Positions 48,190-57,610 of a stretch of DNA of 64,000 bases are shown piece by piece; position 1 is the stretch's first letter; each line of letters starts with the position of its first letter. Made by a program: the position numbers and the translations under genes. The notes under the pieces were generated by a model. That model ran no database searches, had not been told where the DNA came from, and saw only the letters and a list, made by a program, of their open reading frames with translations. Origin of the DNA: Colwellia hornerae (lineage in GTDB: Bacteria; Pseudomonadota; Gammaproteobacteria; Enterobacterales; Alteromonadaceae); NCBI RefSeq assembly GCF_007954355.1, contig NZ_VOLR01000006.1:124001-188000 (forward strand). The letters are read 5' to 3'.

Positions 48190-49734
48190 ATGTCAGATAT
48201 AAGCACATTAAATATTATTCCAGGGCAATTAACCCTAGCGCAATTACGTAACGTTGTTAAATACGAAGGCATTCAATATAGCCTTGACGAAAGTGCTTTT
48301 GATGCGATTCATCAAAGTGCAGAAGCGGTGCAACAGGTTATCCGTGAGAACCGTGTTGTTTATGGTATTAACACCGGTTTTGGTTTATTAGCAAGTACAC
48401 GGATAAAAACCGAAGAGTTAGAGTTATTACAGCGCTCTATCGTACTTTCTCACTCAGCGGGTTTTGGCGAGTACATGGAAGATGCCACAGTACGCTTAAT
48501 GATGGTCTTAAAAATCAATTCATTGTCACGTGGCTTTTCAGGCATACGTTTAAAGGTCATTCAAGCATTAATCACTTTACTTAATGCCGAAGTCTATCCT
48601 TGTGTTCCTAAAAAAGGGTCGGTTGGCGCATCCGGCGATTTAGCGCCACTTTCACATATGGTTTTACCTTTACTCGGTGAAGGCGAAATGTCACATGACG
48701 GTGAAGTCATTACCGCGCTCGAAGGTTTGAAAATTGCAGGTCTTGAACCAGTAACGTTAGCCGCTAAAGAAGGTTTAGCGCTACTTAACGGAACACAAGC
48801 ATCAACGGCTTTTTCATTGGAAGGTTTATTTCACGCAGAAGATTTATTTGCTGCTGCTGTGGTTATTGGTTCAATGTCGGTTGAAGCGGCATTAGGTTCA
48901 CGTGCACCCTTTGACGATCGTGTTCATCAAGTACGTGGCCAAATAGGTCAAATCGATGCAGCTACCGCTTATCGCTATGTTTTAGATACTAACTCTGAAA
49001 TTGGTGGCTCTCATGTTGACTGTGAAAAAGTACAAGACCCTTATTCATTGCGTTGTCAGCCACAAGTGATGGGCGCGTGTTTAACACAAATTCGTCAAGC
49101 CGCTGAAGTACTGCATATTGAAGCAAACGGGGTTACTGATAATCCACTGGTTTTTGCAAATGAAGGTGATTTTATCTCAGCAGGTAACTTCCACGCTGAA
49201 CCTGTTGCTATGGCCGCTGATAACTTAGCACTCGCCATTGCCGAGATTGGTTCATTGTCTGAGCGTAGAATGGCACTATTGATTGATGCAAACTTAAGTA
49301 AACTACCCCCATTTCTTGTTGATAACGGCGGTGTTAATTCGGGTTTTATGATTGCTCAAGTGACCTCAGCAGCTTTAGCTTCAGAAAATAAATCTTTAGC
49401 TCACCCTGCTTCTGTCGATAGTTTACCAACATCGGCTAACCAAGAAGATCACGTATCTATGGCTTGTTTTGCTGGTCGTCGTTTAGCTGATATGGCCGAA
49501 AATACCAATGGTGTCTTAGCGGTAGAATATTTAGCCGCCGCGCAAGGCTTAGACTTTAGAGCACCACTTAAAGGTGCTGAAAAAGTTGAATTAGCAAAAG
49601 CTATTTTACGCCAAGTAGTAAGCTTTTATGATAAAGATAGATACTTTGCACCCGATATTGCACAAGCCTCAGATATTATTGCTGATGGTGAGTTAAACCA
49701 ATTAATACCTGCAGGCATACTACCAAGCTTCTAG
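48190..49734 (+). CDS. hutH: Histidine ammonia-lyase
   Basis: 514 aa. Removes ammonia from histidine to give urocanate. The MIO cofactor triad Ala-Ser-Gly is in [15 protein letters not shown] (near 147-149). Other signatures: [24 protein letters not shown], and the tyrosine-containing VYGINTGFG region. Last gene of the hutCUH operon, closed by a terminator. Confidence 0.97.
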   Translation: MSDISTLNIIPGQLTLAQLRNVVKYEGIQYSLDESAFDAIHQSAEAVQQVIRENRVVYGINTGFGLLASTRIKTEELELLQRSIVLSHSAGFGEYMEDATVRLMMVLKINSLSRGFSGIRLKVIQALITLLNAEVYPCVPKKGSVGASGDLAPLSHMVLPLLGEGEMSHDGEVITALEGLKIAGLEPVTLAAKEGLALLNGTQASTAFSLEGLFHAEDLFAAAVVIGSMSVEAALGSRAPFDDRVHQVRGQIGQIDAATAYRYVLDTNSEIGGSHVDCEKVQDPYSLRCQPQVMGACLTQIRQAAEVLHIEANGVTDNPLVFANEGDFISAGNFHAEPVAMAADNLALAIAEIGSLSERRMALLIDANLSKLPPFLVDNGGVNSGFMIAQVTSAALASENKSLAHPASVDSLPTSANQEDHVSMACFAGRRLADMAENTNGVLAVEYLAAAQGLDFRAPLKGAEKVELAKAILRQVVSFYDKDRYFAPDIAQASDIIADGELNQLIPAGILPSF

Positions 49735-49762
49735 TATTTGACAAAAACAGTCAAAATAAGTA

Positions 49763-49793
49763 AAGCCCGTTAATGAAAGTTCACGGGCTTTTT
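49763..49793 (+). terminator. Intrinsic terminator after hutH
   Basis: AAGCCCGT (49763-49770) pairs with ACGGGCTT (49783-49790), then TTT; 28 bases after the stop. Confidence 0.88.
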
Positions 49794-49946
49794 ATGTTCA
49801 GGATGAACGGTATGCCGTGATCATATGGATGTGAAAAAACGGCGATGTTCAGGATGAACGGTATGCCGTGATCATATGGATGTGAAAAAACGGCGATGTT
49901 CAGGATGAACGGTATGCCGTGATCACATGGATGTGAAAAAACGGCG
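49794..49946. repeat. Three tandem copies of a 51-bp unit
   Basis: Units 49794-49844, 49845-49895 and 49896-49946, beginning ATGTTCAGGATGAAC; units 1 and 2 are identical and unit 3 differs by one base (GATCACATGG for GATCATATGG). A fourth copy breaks off after ATGTTCA. Each unit contains GTTCA-GGA-TGAAC and CGG-TATG-CCG palindromes. Because 51 is divisible by 3 the minus strand reads as a repeated 17-residue peptide, which creates a false ORF. The array directly abuts the hutH terminator. Confidence 0.92.
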
Positions 49947-50280
49947 ATGTTCACCACTTCATCCCTGCTAAAGATAGAACGTAGCATCACCACTACTAGC
50001 CATCCATGCCTTCATGACATTAATACTTTCCTGTATGTCGATGCCTGTGACGATGATATCAGTGAATGCCAGGAACGACTAACGCGCGGGTAATTACCTA
50101 AATAAGACAACCTCAACCATAAAATATAACCCAACAACACTTGACATAATATGTCGCGCTTGCTAACTTTATTTTTACAGAAGTGATCATAAAATTTACC
50201 TCTTGATAATAGGATAACAACAGTATCTATATTTTTTTAACCTGTTAATCTATTGATCTATTAATGACAAGGAGTTAGCT
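49947..50280. other. Intergenic region after the 51-bp repeat
   Basis: 334 bp with no gene recognised. The last 12 bases carry AAGGAG, the ribosome site of the GTG-started nfeD gene, and an AT-rich promoter zone lies just before it. Confidence 0.45.
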
Positions 50281-50733
50281 GTGGAGTACATACTTTTCTT
50301 TGAAACGTGGATTGTTTTAGCGATATTATTTGCTTGTGCAGAAATTTTTGTTCCCGGTGGCATACTCTTAAATTTAGGTATTGCCTCATTATTAGTCGCT
50401 ATTGGTGTACAACAGCAATTACTCGACACTTGGACTCTTACTTTAACAACTTGGTTTATTCTTGCTTCATTTCTACTGTTTGTGCTTTATTTTGTCACTG
50501 AGCGTTTTTTTAGTGGTGAATATACCATTGATAATATTTATGAAGAACTCGATATCTATGGTAAAGAAGTAACGGTTATAGAAAAAATTGGTCCTGGCAC
50601 TCATGCTGGTCGCGTAGAGTTTCAAGGCACTACTTGGACAGCACTGAGCGATGGTTCAGAGTTACAAAAAGGTAGCCACGCCACTATTGTTTGTAAAGAA
50701 AATATATCTTTGGTTGTTGAACCAATAAAGTAA
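50281..50733 (+). CDS. NfeD-family membrane protein (YbbK-like)
   Basis: 150 aa, GTG start with AAGGAG upstream. Two to three membrane helices (ILFACAEIFVPGGILLNLGIASLLVAIGV; WFILASFLLFVLYFV) and a C-terminal OB-fold domain (KIGPGTHAGRVEFQGTTWTALSDGSEL). NfeD proteins are nearly always encoded with SPFH/stomatin proteins and help organise membrane microdomains. First gene of a three-gene operon with two SPFH genes. Confidence 0.88.
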   Translation: MEYILFFETWIVLAILFACAEIFVPGGILLNLGIASLLVAIGVQQQLLDTWTLTLTTWFILASFLLFVLYFVTERFFSGEYTIDNIYEELDIYGKEVTVIEKIGPGTHAGRVEFQGTTWTALSDGSELQKGSHATIVCKENISLVVEPIK

Positions 50734-50778
50734 CAACAGCAAAATTATCATTCTAACTAAAAAATATGGGAGCAACCT

Positions 50779-51696
50779 ATGCTAGCCACACTCACCTTTG
50801 TCTTTCTTGGATTACTGTTTATTGTTGTCAAACTGGTCCTTATTGTGCCGATGAAAGAAGTTTGTATTATCGAACGTTTAGGTAAATTCCGGGCAATAAT
50901 GCAACCTGGATTACATTTTCTTATTCCTTTTATTGACCGCGTCGCTTACCGTCATGAAACAAGAGAACAAGTGTTAGACATCCCATCGCAAAGCTGTATA
51001 TCTCGCGATAATATTCAAATTGAAGTCGACGGCTTAGTTTATATTCAAGTTATGGACGGTGCCAAAGCCAGCTATGGTATAGAAGATTACCGCCGCGCTT
51101 GTGTCAATTTAGCGCAAACTACTATGCGTAGTGAAATTGGTAAGTTAAAACTTGGACAAACGTTTTCAGAACGAGACACCCTTAACGAGACGATTGTCCG
51201 TGAAATAGACAAAGCATCAGATCCTTGGGGCATCAAAATGTTGCGTTACGAAGTTAGGAATATCACCCCTTCTGCTAATGTCATTCATACCCTTGAAAAA
51301 CAAATGGAAGCCGAGCGAAAAAAACGTGCTGAAATTACTTTAGCGGAAGCTGACAAAGAATCGACAATAAACTTATCAGAAGGTGAGCGTCAAGAAGCAA
51401 TTAATATTTCAGAGGGTGATAAACAACGACAAATTAATGAAGCACATGGTTTTGCAAAAGAAATTGAAATACTAACCCAAGCCACCGCAGAGGGCATGAA
51501 CATGATAGCAAAAGCGTCGATGACTCCGGGTGGCGATAAAGCGATAAAAATGCGCTTACTTGAGCAATTCATCAAACAAACGGGGTCAATTTTAAAAACC
51601 GCAGATGTCTCAATTATGCCCGCTGAAATGGCGAAGTTAGAAGGCTTCTTCGAAGGCATGGACAAAGTGACACAAACCGTTCAAGGAGCAAAATAA
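50779..51696 (+). CDS. SPFH/stomatin-family protein (QmcA-like)
   Basis: 305 aa. N-terminal membrane anchor (LTFVFLGLLFIVVKLVLIV), SPFH domain (IERLGKFRAIMQPGLHFLIPFIDRVAYR, QIEVDGLVYIQV, YGIEDYRRACVNLAQTTMRSEIGKL) and a long C-terminal coiled coil with LSEGERQEAINISEGDKQRQ. Forms large membrane-bound oligomers that influence protease and lipid organisation. One-base overlap with the next paralogue. Confidence 0.92.
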   Translation: MLATLTFVFLGLLFIVVKLVLIVPMKEVCIIERLGKFRAIMQPGLHFLIPFIDRVAYRHETREQVLDIPSQSCISRDNIQIEVDGLVYIQVMDGAKASYGIEDYRRACVNLAQTTMRSEIGKLKLGQTFSERDTLNETIVREIDKASDPWGIKMLRYEVRNITPSANVIHTLEKQMEAERKKRAEITLAEADKESTINLSEGERQEAINISEGDKQRQINEAHGFAKEIEILTQATAEGMNMIAKASMTPGGDKAIKMRLLEQFIKQTGSILKTADVSIMPAEMAKLEGFFEGMDKVTQTVQGAK

Positions 51697-52643
51697 TGAT
51701 CCAGCAAACTATAAATAATATTGGTGGTGACAGTAACCTTGATATCGTGATACTGGCTATTTGGGGCGCTATATTTCTCTTTTTAGCCTACAAATTCGTG
51801 CAAGCTATTTGCTTGGTACCAACAAAGTCTGCCTATGTCGTTGAACGTTTAGGCAAGTACCGTTGTACCTTAGAAGCAGGTTTTCATATTTTATTGCCAT
51901 TTATTGACCGTGTTGCTTTTATTCAGGACTTAAAAGAAGAAACAATCGACGTACCACCACAAGAATGTTTTTCAAAAGATGAAGTCAATGTTGAAGTTGA
52001 TGGTGTTATTTACATCGAAGTCATTGACTCCTTAAAAGCAAGCTACGGTATCACTGATTATCGCTTTGCCGCGATGCAGTTAGCACAAACCACTACACGT
52101 TCTGTTATTGGCACCTTAGACTTAGACCGAACCTTTGAAGAACGTGATGTTATCAGCGCCAAAGTCGTAGAAGTATTAGATAAAGCAGGTGAAAGTTGGG
52201 GAATACGTGTCCATCGCTATGAAATAAAAAATATAACGCCCCCTGATACCGTTAAAAATGCCATGGAATTAGAGGTTAATGCTGAACGTGAACGTCGGGC
52301 AATTTTAGCAAAAAGCTTAGGAGACAAAGCGAGTCGAATTAACCGCTCAGAAGGATTAATGACTGAAATGATAAATATTTCAGAAGGTGAAAAACAACGT
52401 CGTATAAATTCTGCAGAAGGTAAAGCTGCGCAAATAATAGCTATTGCGCAGGCAACTGGTGATTCAATCACTAAAATAGCGATTGCCATTGAACAACCGG
52501 GCGGACAACAAGCACTTGATTTACAATTAACAGAGCAGTATCTTCAGCAAATGCAAGGTCTTAGCCAAGCAAATAGGAAAGTCATTTTACCCGCGAACTT
52601 ACTTGATTTTAAGCAATGGTTAGCTATATCAGGTATTAAATAA
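51696..52643 (+). CDS. Second SPFH/stomatin paralogue
   Basis: 315 aa. Same layout as the preceding gene: membrane anchor (VILAIWGAIFLFLAYKFV), SPFH domain (YVVERLGKYRCTLEAGFHILLPFIDRVAF, VEVDGVIYIEV, YGITDYRFAAMQLAQTT) and a coiled coil with INISEGEKQRRINSAEGKAAQI. The two may form hetero-oligomers, as tandem SPFH pairs do in other bacteria (inference). Start overlaps the previous stop (TAATG). Confidence 0.92.
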   Translation: MIQQTINNIGGDSNLDIVILAIWGAIFLFLAYKFVQAICLVPTKSAYVVERLGKYRCTLEAGFHILLPFIDRVAFIQDLKEETIDVPPQECFSKDEVNVEVDGVIYIEVIDSLKASYGITDYRFAAMQLAQTTTRSVIGTLDLDRTFEERDVISAKVVEVLDKAGESWGIRVHRYEIKNITPPDTVKNAMELEVNAERERRAILAKSLGDKASRINRSEGLMTEMINISEGEKQRRINSAEGKAAQIIAIAQATGDSITKIAIAIEQPGGQQALDLQLTEQYLQQMQGLSQANRKVILPANLLDFKQWLAISGIK

Positions 52644-52740
52644 CAGCTACGTTTGAAAAACGTTATAACAAAGAAAAAATAAAGCACGTAGTTAACCCGC
52701 TTTTAGCTACGTGGCTTCGATGAAAAACAGCGCTATGGTG

Positions 52741-53046
52741 TTAACTTACAAACAACATAAAGCCAATTAACACCAGTATAACCACTGAACCCACCACAAA
52801 AACATTATGACTAACTGTGAGTTTTTTTTCTGCTAAAGCTATTCGTATTTTAGTTATCGCAAGATAAATAAGGGTCGCAATTAAAGCGGTAATAAAATGA
52901 GTGAGTAAGGTGTTAAGTTCACTATTTTGTTGCCACAAAAAAACAACGCCGCGTTTATTAACAAAAAATAAGTTTAACAACGAAATATGTAGCCATAAAA
53001 CAAAAAACAACTGGGTTGCTTTGTTGGTTAACCAAGCTTTAAACAT
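52741..53046 (-). CDS. Small membrane protein of unknown function
   Basis: 101 aa from the ATG at 53046. Three predicted membrane helices: LFFVLWLHISLLNLFFV, FITALIATLIYLAIT and VFVVGSVVILVLIGFMLFV. No recognised family. The start lies 2 bases inside the end of the preceding SDR gene's stop region, so it is the last gene of a minus-strand run. Confidence 0.6.
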   Translation of the reverse strand: MFKAWLTNKATQLFFVLWLHISLLNLFFVNKRGVVFLWQQNSELNTLLTHFITALIATLIYLAITKIRIALAEKKLTVSHNVFVVGSVVILVLIGFMLFVS

Positions 53047-53047
53047 T

Positions 53048-53881
53048 TTATAACCCTGCAACCGATTTATATAACCAAGTAATTAAATCATCATGAGTAA
53101 ATTGATAGGTAAAACTATTACGCAGTTTGGCATCACTAATACGTTTACCAAAACGCATTGATGTTGCTAACGAAAACTCTGGCAACGGTAAATTTAAAGC
53201 ACCAGCCGCCGCATTATAATAATGTTGTTTAGAGGTTTCCGTAGCGCTTACCGCGTTATAAATACCCCTGATTTTTTCATCTTTAATGATCTCCATTAAC
53301 ACACCAACCGCATCATCTTGATGGATTAGATTGATAAAGGCTTGAGGGTCAGAAAGTAATTTTCTTCCTTGTAAAAATCGACCTGGGTGGCGTTCAGGCC
53401 CAACTAATCCGGCCAAGCGCAATATAACTGTTTCGCCTGAAAAAGCCTGTGCTGCTTTTTCGGCGCGAGTAAGAGTAGCCACTTTATCAGCGTTAATATC
53501 TAGCACTGATTGTTCATCAACTAAACCTGACAAACCGTTATAGACAGCGGTACTGCTTAACAAGACGATCTTTTTTACACGGCCTAGTTCAGCCATTTCA
53601 ATTAGCTGGGCAACTTTTTCAGGGTAATCGCTTCGCCCTTGACGGATCTGTGGTGTTATAGAAATAATCAGCATATCGTGACAAAAAGCAGTTAATACCG
53701 TTGATTTAGGATCTTCAACAGGTAAAATCAAAAGCTCTGTATCTATTTGCTCTTCAGCTAATCTTTGTTTTTTCTCTTCACTTTGTACTGTTACGGTGAC
53801 GCGATATTGTTCTCTCAATAATTGCTTTGCTAAAGCGTGGCCAAGCCAACCACAACCTATAATTGCAACACTTTTTGCCAT
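53048..53881 (-). CDS. NAD(P)-binding epimerase/dehydratase-like protein (YeeZ-like)
   Basis: 277 aa extended SDR fold. Dinucleotide-binding IIGCGWLGHALAKQL at the N-terminus, then ISITPQIRQ, LLSSTAVYNGLSG, and a late FGKRISDAKLRNSF block. Resembles E. coli YeeZ, whose substrate is not known. The SDR catalytic YxxxK is not obvious. Downstream of the SnoaL-like gene on the same strand. Confidence 0.82.
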   Translation of the reverse strand: MAKSVAIIGCGWLGHALAKQLLREQYRVTVTVQSEEKKQRLAEEQIDTELLILPVEDPKSTVLTAFCHDMLIISITPQIRQGRSDYPEKVAQLIEMAELGRVKKIVLLSSTAVYNGLSGLVDEQSVLDINADKVATLTRAEKAAQAFSGETVILRLAGLVGPERHPGRFLQGRKLLSDPQAFINLIHQDDAVGVLMEIIKDEKIRGIYNAVSATETSKQHYYNAAAGALNLPLPEFSLATSMRFGKRISDAKLRNSFTYQFTHDDLITWLYKSVAGL

Positions 53882-53898
53882 CGTATTCCCTTAATTTA

Positions 53899-54384
53899 TT
53901 AACGATTCTTTTGATGATATTCTTTGATTTTACTGACAACGTCCGCTGAAATACTATTGGGAACAGGTATAGAAAGATTATACTGTAATATTTTCCAACC
54001 ATCAGGCGTCAACTTAAGCACACCAGCCCCCCGACATTCGCCATAGTTGCTGTTGTCGAGTAACTCGTCAAAGAATGCCAATTGTTCACTATTATTTGCT
54101 GATGCAATAAGTGTGATATTTCTTTGACGAGGTGTATAGCGCCAACCTTGCCCTTGACTAAAGTAAGGAATTACAAAGTCAGTAAATTGTTTTTTTGTCC
54201 AGCGCTCTTGACCATCAGTGCCTAAAAATACCGCTTGCTCGTCAAGTAAATCAAGATAGACTTTTTGGTCAGCATCGCCAGCAGCTTGATGAAAAGTATC
54301 TAGCACTTTATCTATGTCGCTGTTTGCAAATAAATTGACGTTAAAAAAACAAAGGCCTATGAGGCAAATTATTATTTTTATCAT
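53899..54384 (-). CDS. Exported SnoaL/NTF2-like protein
   Basis: 161 aa from the ATG at 54384; an upstream frame overlaps the neighbour. Signal peptide (IIICLIGLCFFNVNLFA), then an NTF2/SnoaL-like fold: DKVLDTFHQAAGDADQKVYLDLLDEQAVFLGTDGQERWTKKQF and LKLTPDGWKILQYNLSIPVPN. This fold binds small ligands or serves as an enzyme; function here is unknown. Confidence 0.75.
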   Translation of the reverse strand: MIKIIICLIGLCFFNVNLFANSDIDKVLDTFHQAAGDADQKVYLDLLDEQAVFLGTDGQERWTKKQFTDFVIPYFSQGQGWRYTPRQRNITLIASANNSEQLAFFDELLDNSNYGECRGAGVLKLTPDGWKILQYNLSIPVPNSISADVVSKIKEYHQKNR

Positions 54385-54406
54385 GGTATAAAATCCTAAG
54401 TTTGGC

Positions 54407-55297
54407 TCATTTTGGTAGAACAAAATATAATCCAGTAAAAGTTGCGGCTACTTTTTCACCGCTCATCACTTGAACTTCAACAGATAGTTTTATTTTTTTA
54501 TCGGTCAATAAGTCATCGATACAACCCGAACTTAACGAAAATCCTGTTTTAGCAAAAGCTATCCCTGCTATCGGGTTATGGTATCTAATCTTGGCATCAG
54601 CTAACACTATATTACCCGTAAGCTTTTTTTGTTCCATTAACAAATAAACCCAGCCCCATCCTGTTAACGTCGAGAGTGTATAAATACTGCCAGCAAACAT
54701 AGTATTGTGTAAATTTTTATTAAAAAGCTCATCACAAGTCGTGACTAAGTTTTGTTGATCGTAATAACTAACAGTTACCTTCATCGCTTTGCTCATTGGT
54801 ATAGTGCTATGCCAAGTGTTTTGCAGTGCTGTTGAGAGTTTATCATGAGGTAAAACAGCTCTTACAAGCGTTTTTTCCATCTTGAAATGCTTAATTTCAT
54901 TAAATAATAAGTGCGAAAAACCCATATTTTTATAGGATAATTTTTGATAAAAGCTAATCGCTTGTTCTCGCGCTTTTAAAGAAAGCTTATTCACACCTAG
55001 GCTGCTCGCAAACTGCTCAAGGGCAAGTACTAATTGTTGCCCTAACCCTTTGCCCTGAAAATCATCAGCAACCGCCATATAACGGATCTGCCCTTCGAAC
55101 ATGCTACAAAAGTGAAGGCGAGCCACAGCAATAATATTACCTTTATTATCAAAAATAGCGCGATGAACCGCTTGCGTTTCCAAGTCATCTCTTTCACTAC
55201 CTTGCTCTTGTTGTAGTGGTTTACGCAATATTGTCCACCGTAAGTGGTAGTATTGGTCAAATTCTTGCTGGCTTATGGGTGCTCGACACTCAAACAT
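54407..55297 (-). CDS. GNAT acetyltransferase fused to a hotdog thioesterase domain (YiiD-like)
   Basis: 296 aa. N-terminal GNAT domain (about 1-140) with acetyl-CoA loop VADDFQGKGLGQQLV. C-terminal YiiD-type hotdog domain (about 150-296): NTMFAGSIYTLSTLTGWGWVYLLMEQKKLTGNIVLADAKIRYHNPI. E. coli YiiD (FabY) has the same fusion and helps initiate fatty acid synthesis. Substrate here not known. Confidence 0.86.
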   Translation of the reverse strand: MFECRAPISQQEFDQYYHLRWTILRKPLQQEQGSERDDLETQAVHRAIFDNKGNIIAVARLHFCSMFEGQIRYMAVADDFQGKGLGQQLVLALEQFASSLGVNKLSLKAREQAISFYQKLSYKNMGFSHLLFNEIKHFKMEKTLVRAVLPHDKLSTALQNTWHSTIPMSKAMKVTVSYYDQQNLVTTCDELFNKNLHNTMFAGSIYTLSTLTGWGWVYLLMEQKKLTGNIVLADAKIRYHNPIAGIAFAKTGFSLSSGCIDDLLTDKKIKLSVEVQVMSGEKVAATFTGLYFVLPK

Positions 55298-55347
55298 TCG
55301 CTATGCTTACCTATAATAATTAAAAAGATTCGTTCGTATACGCTATT

Positions 55348-56100
55348 ATGAAATTAGTTAAAAATATCCAACAGGGTCAATTAAGTTACTACACGCAAAA
55401 TGATGACTCTATTTCAGTCAGTGAAAATCAGCATTATCGATGGCTAGCTTTCGATAATGTCGTGCAAAGTATGATGTTAAAGCGCACCCCTTCACAGCTC
55501 ACATTTCCTCATCAAATCAGCTTATTATCACCTTTACTTTTTTTTCGCCCTAAAAAGGTAGTTGAATTTGGCTTAGGTGGCGGTAATTTAGCACGATTTT
55601 TATTACATTATTTACCTGATTTAACCCTAGACACCGTTGAGTACTCACAAGAAGTTATTGAATGTTTCGAACAATTTTTTAATCCCCAAGCAACAAAGGT
55701 TAATTTACATCATTGTTCGGCGCTAGATTGGCTTCATCACCATAAAAAAATGAAACCTGATTGGTTTATTTGTGATATTTATCATAAGAATCAATCTATT
55801 AATGATTCTTTAATTCTAACCAAAAATATATTGAAAAAAGTGGGTGAGCAAGCCGTTTTATCACTTAACTTGCCAAGCCCATCAAACGAAGAAATTAACT
55901 ATTTTCTCGCCGAACTAAAAGTACTCGCTCCAACTAAACAGTTGGTGTACTTTCATATACCTCATTACTTAAATGTTATTATTCATTTACTGCCCTGCGA
56001 TATGCTAGTTCAACCTGAAGAGAGCTTAATCGCTAACACCGCGCTACCAGCCAGAATATTTAAGCGCTGGCGTAAATATTGGCGACATGGCATGCACTAG
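55348..56100 (+). CDS. Spermidine synthase-like methyltransferase-fold protein
   Basis: 250 aa. Rossmann nucleotide motif VVEFGLGGGNLARFLLHYLP, acidic strand end DTVEYSQEVIE and HCSALDWLH, then DWFICDIYH. This is the spermidine synthase/SAM-methyltransferase fold. The N-terminal beta hairpin of true spermidine synthase is reduced, and the polyamine aspartates are not clear, so a spermidine synthase-like or unknown transferase is safer. Confidence 0.72.
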   Translation: MKLVKNIQQGQLSYYTQNDDSISVSENQHYRWLAFDNVVQSMMLKRTPSQLTFPHQISLLSPLLFFRPKKVVEFGLGGGNLARFLLHYLPDLTLDTVEYSQEVIECFEQFFNPQATKVNLHHCSALDWLHHHKKMKPDWFICDIYHKNQSINDSLILTKNILKKVGEQAVLSLNLPSPSNEEINYFLAELKVLAPTKQLVYFHIPHYLNVIIHLLPCDMLVQPEESLIANTALPARIFKRWRKYWRHGMH

Positions 56101-56110
56101 TTGACTCGGT

Positions 56111-56548
56111 TTAACAAGTGAGTGTAAAAGTAACCGGGCCATCATTCACTAGTGCCACTTTCATATCAGCACCAAATTCGCCGGTAGGCACGGCAAAACC
56201 ATGCCCACGCAATTGTAAACAGAAATAATTATACAAGGGGATGCTGATTTCTGACTTGGCTGCGGAAGTAAAGCTGGGACGCATTCCAGAACGCGTATCA
56301 GCGGCTAAGGTAAATTGTGAAACAACTAAAATTTCTCCGTCAATATCGCTAACATTTAAGTTCATTTTTCCTGCATCGTCTTCAAAGATACGATAACCGG
56401 CAATCCGCTGCGCTAATCGTTTCGCTTTAGTTTCGTTATCATCGGGCTCAATGGCGAGTAAAACTAAAATCCCTCGATCAATTTTCCCTATCACATGATG
56501 ATTAACCGTAACGCTTGCTTGTGAAACTCTTTGAATAACTGCGATCAT
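56111..56548 (-). CDS. dtd: D-aminoacyl-tRNA deacylase
   Basis: 145 aa. Removes D-amino acids wrongly attached to tRNA. Family motifs: MIAVIQRVSQASV start, SQFTLAADTRSGMRPSFT (active site) and the Gly-cisPro loop in VNDGPVTFTL. Complete length. One base from the proline iminopeptidase gene, same strand. Confidence 0.95.
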   Translation of the reverse strand: MIAVIQRVSQASVTVNHHVIGKIDRGILVLLAIEPDDNETKAKRLAQRIAGYRIFEDDAGKMNLNVSDIDGEILVVSQFTLAADTRSGMRPSFTSAAKSEISIPLYNYFCLQLRGHGFAVPTGEFGADMKVALVNDGPVTFTLTC

Positions 56549-56549
56549 T

Positions 56550-57512
56550 TTATTGCTCAGCTAGAAAATTTGCCATAGTATCGCTCGCTCGACAAAATGC
56601 ATCAATAGTTTGTCGCTCAAAACCACTATGTCCTGCACAGGGCAAAATTTGTAATTGTGCATTATCCCAAAATTTAGTCAGTGAAAAAGCGTTATCAAGC
56701 TGGCAAACCATGTCGTAACGACCATGCAGAATAATCGCAGGGATCGCGGTAAGTTTATCAATATTTTCTAAAATATAGTTCTCGTTGATAAAACAATGTT
56801 GAGTAAAATAATGACTTGATACTTTTGCCATACATAAAGCTTGGTGGGCGTCATCTATGTGCGCCATACCTATATGGTGATGCTCGAGGGTTGATAACCT
56901 TAATTCCCATAATGCCCAAGCTTTACTGGCCGAAATTACCGCGACTTCATTATTTGAATTGAGTACTTGGTGATAACCTGACAGTGGCGAATATTGTAGC
57001 TCTGCTGGTAAGTGTTCAACAAATTCTTGATAGTACTCTGGGAAAAAGTTTTTTGCACCCGTCTGAGTGTAAAGCCATTGGTATTCAGATCGAGTGGCGA
57101 GAAATATACCGCGTAAGATAAAAGCTAACACCTTATCTGAATGTGCTACGCCATAAGTCAGGGCTAAAGTTGTTCCCCATGAGCCACCACAAACTAGCCA
57201 TTGTTCAATATCTAGGTGTTGACGAATAACTTCGATATCGCCAATTAAATGAGCGGTGGTATTATCTACTATCGACGGTGAGGGCTTTGAGCGCCCACAA
57301 CCTCGCTGATCAAATAAAATAATACGATACAGTTCAGGATCAAAATAACGCCGATGATTCTCGCTTGAACCACTACCAGGACCACCATGAAGATATAGCA
57401 CGGGTATTCCTGTTGGGTTACCCGACTGCTCAAGATATATTTGATGCAGCTCACCAACAGGTAACATCTCTTCTGAATATGTGGCTATTTTTGGATATAA
57501 AGATCGTGACAT
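56550..57512 (-). CDS. pip: Proline iminopeptidase
   Basis: 320 aa from the ATG at 57512 (MSRSLYPKI); the frame is open to 57713 but the extra 67 residues are not family-like. Alpha/beta hydrolase: oxyanion HGGPGSG, nucleophile serine in CGGSWGTTLAL, DQRGCGRSKPS, acid in GRYDMVC and histidine in AGHSGF. Releases N-terminal proline from peptides. Followed by dtd after one base, a common pairing. Confidence 0.92.
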   Translation of the reverse strand: MSRSLYPKIATYSEEMLPVGELHQIYLEQSGNPTGIPVLYLHGGPGSGSSENHRRYFDPELYRIILFDQRGCGRSKPSPSIVDNTTAHLIGDIEVIRQHLDIEQWLVCGGSWGTTLALTYGVAHSDKVLAFILRGIFLATRSEYQWLYTQTGAKNFFPEYYQEFVEHLPAELQYSPLSGYHQVLNSNNEVAVISASKAWALWELRLSTLEHHHIGMAHIDDAHQALCMAKVSSHYFTQHCFINENYILENIDKLTAIPAIILHGRYDMVCQLDNAFSLTKFWDNAQLQILPCAGHSGFERQTIDAFCRASDTMANFLAEQ

Positions 57513-57610
57513 ATACTTACTCTGTTCATTCAGGCCATAACTATTATTATGGCGCAAAATATTAAAACTGTCAGTGTCAGTTAAGCGTAAATAAATTAAC
57601 TTTTTGACAG

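Noticed and set aside
49794-49946. CRISPR array
   Set aside because: Units are contiguous with no unique spacers, and there are no cas genes in the window. The same applies to the array at 10843-11068.
49781-49993. 70-codon minus-strand ORF made of a repeated peptide
   Set aside because: Caused by the 51-bp repeat length being a multiple of three; overlaps the hutH terminator.
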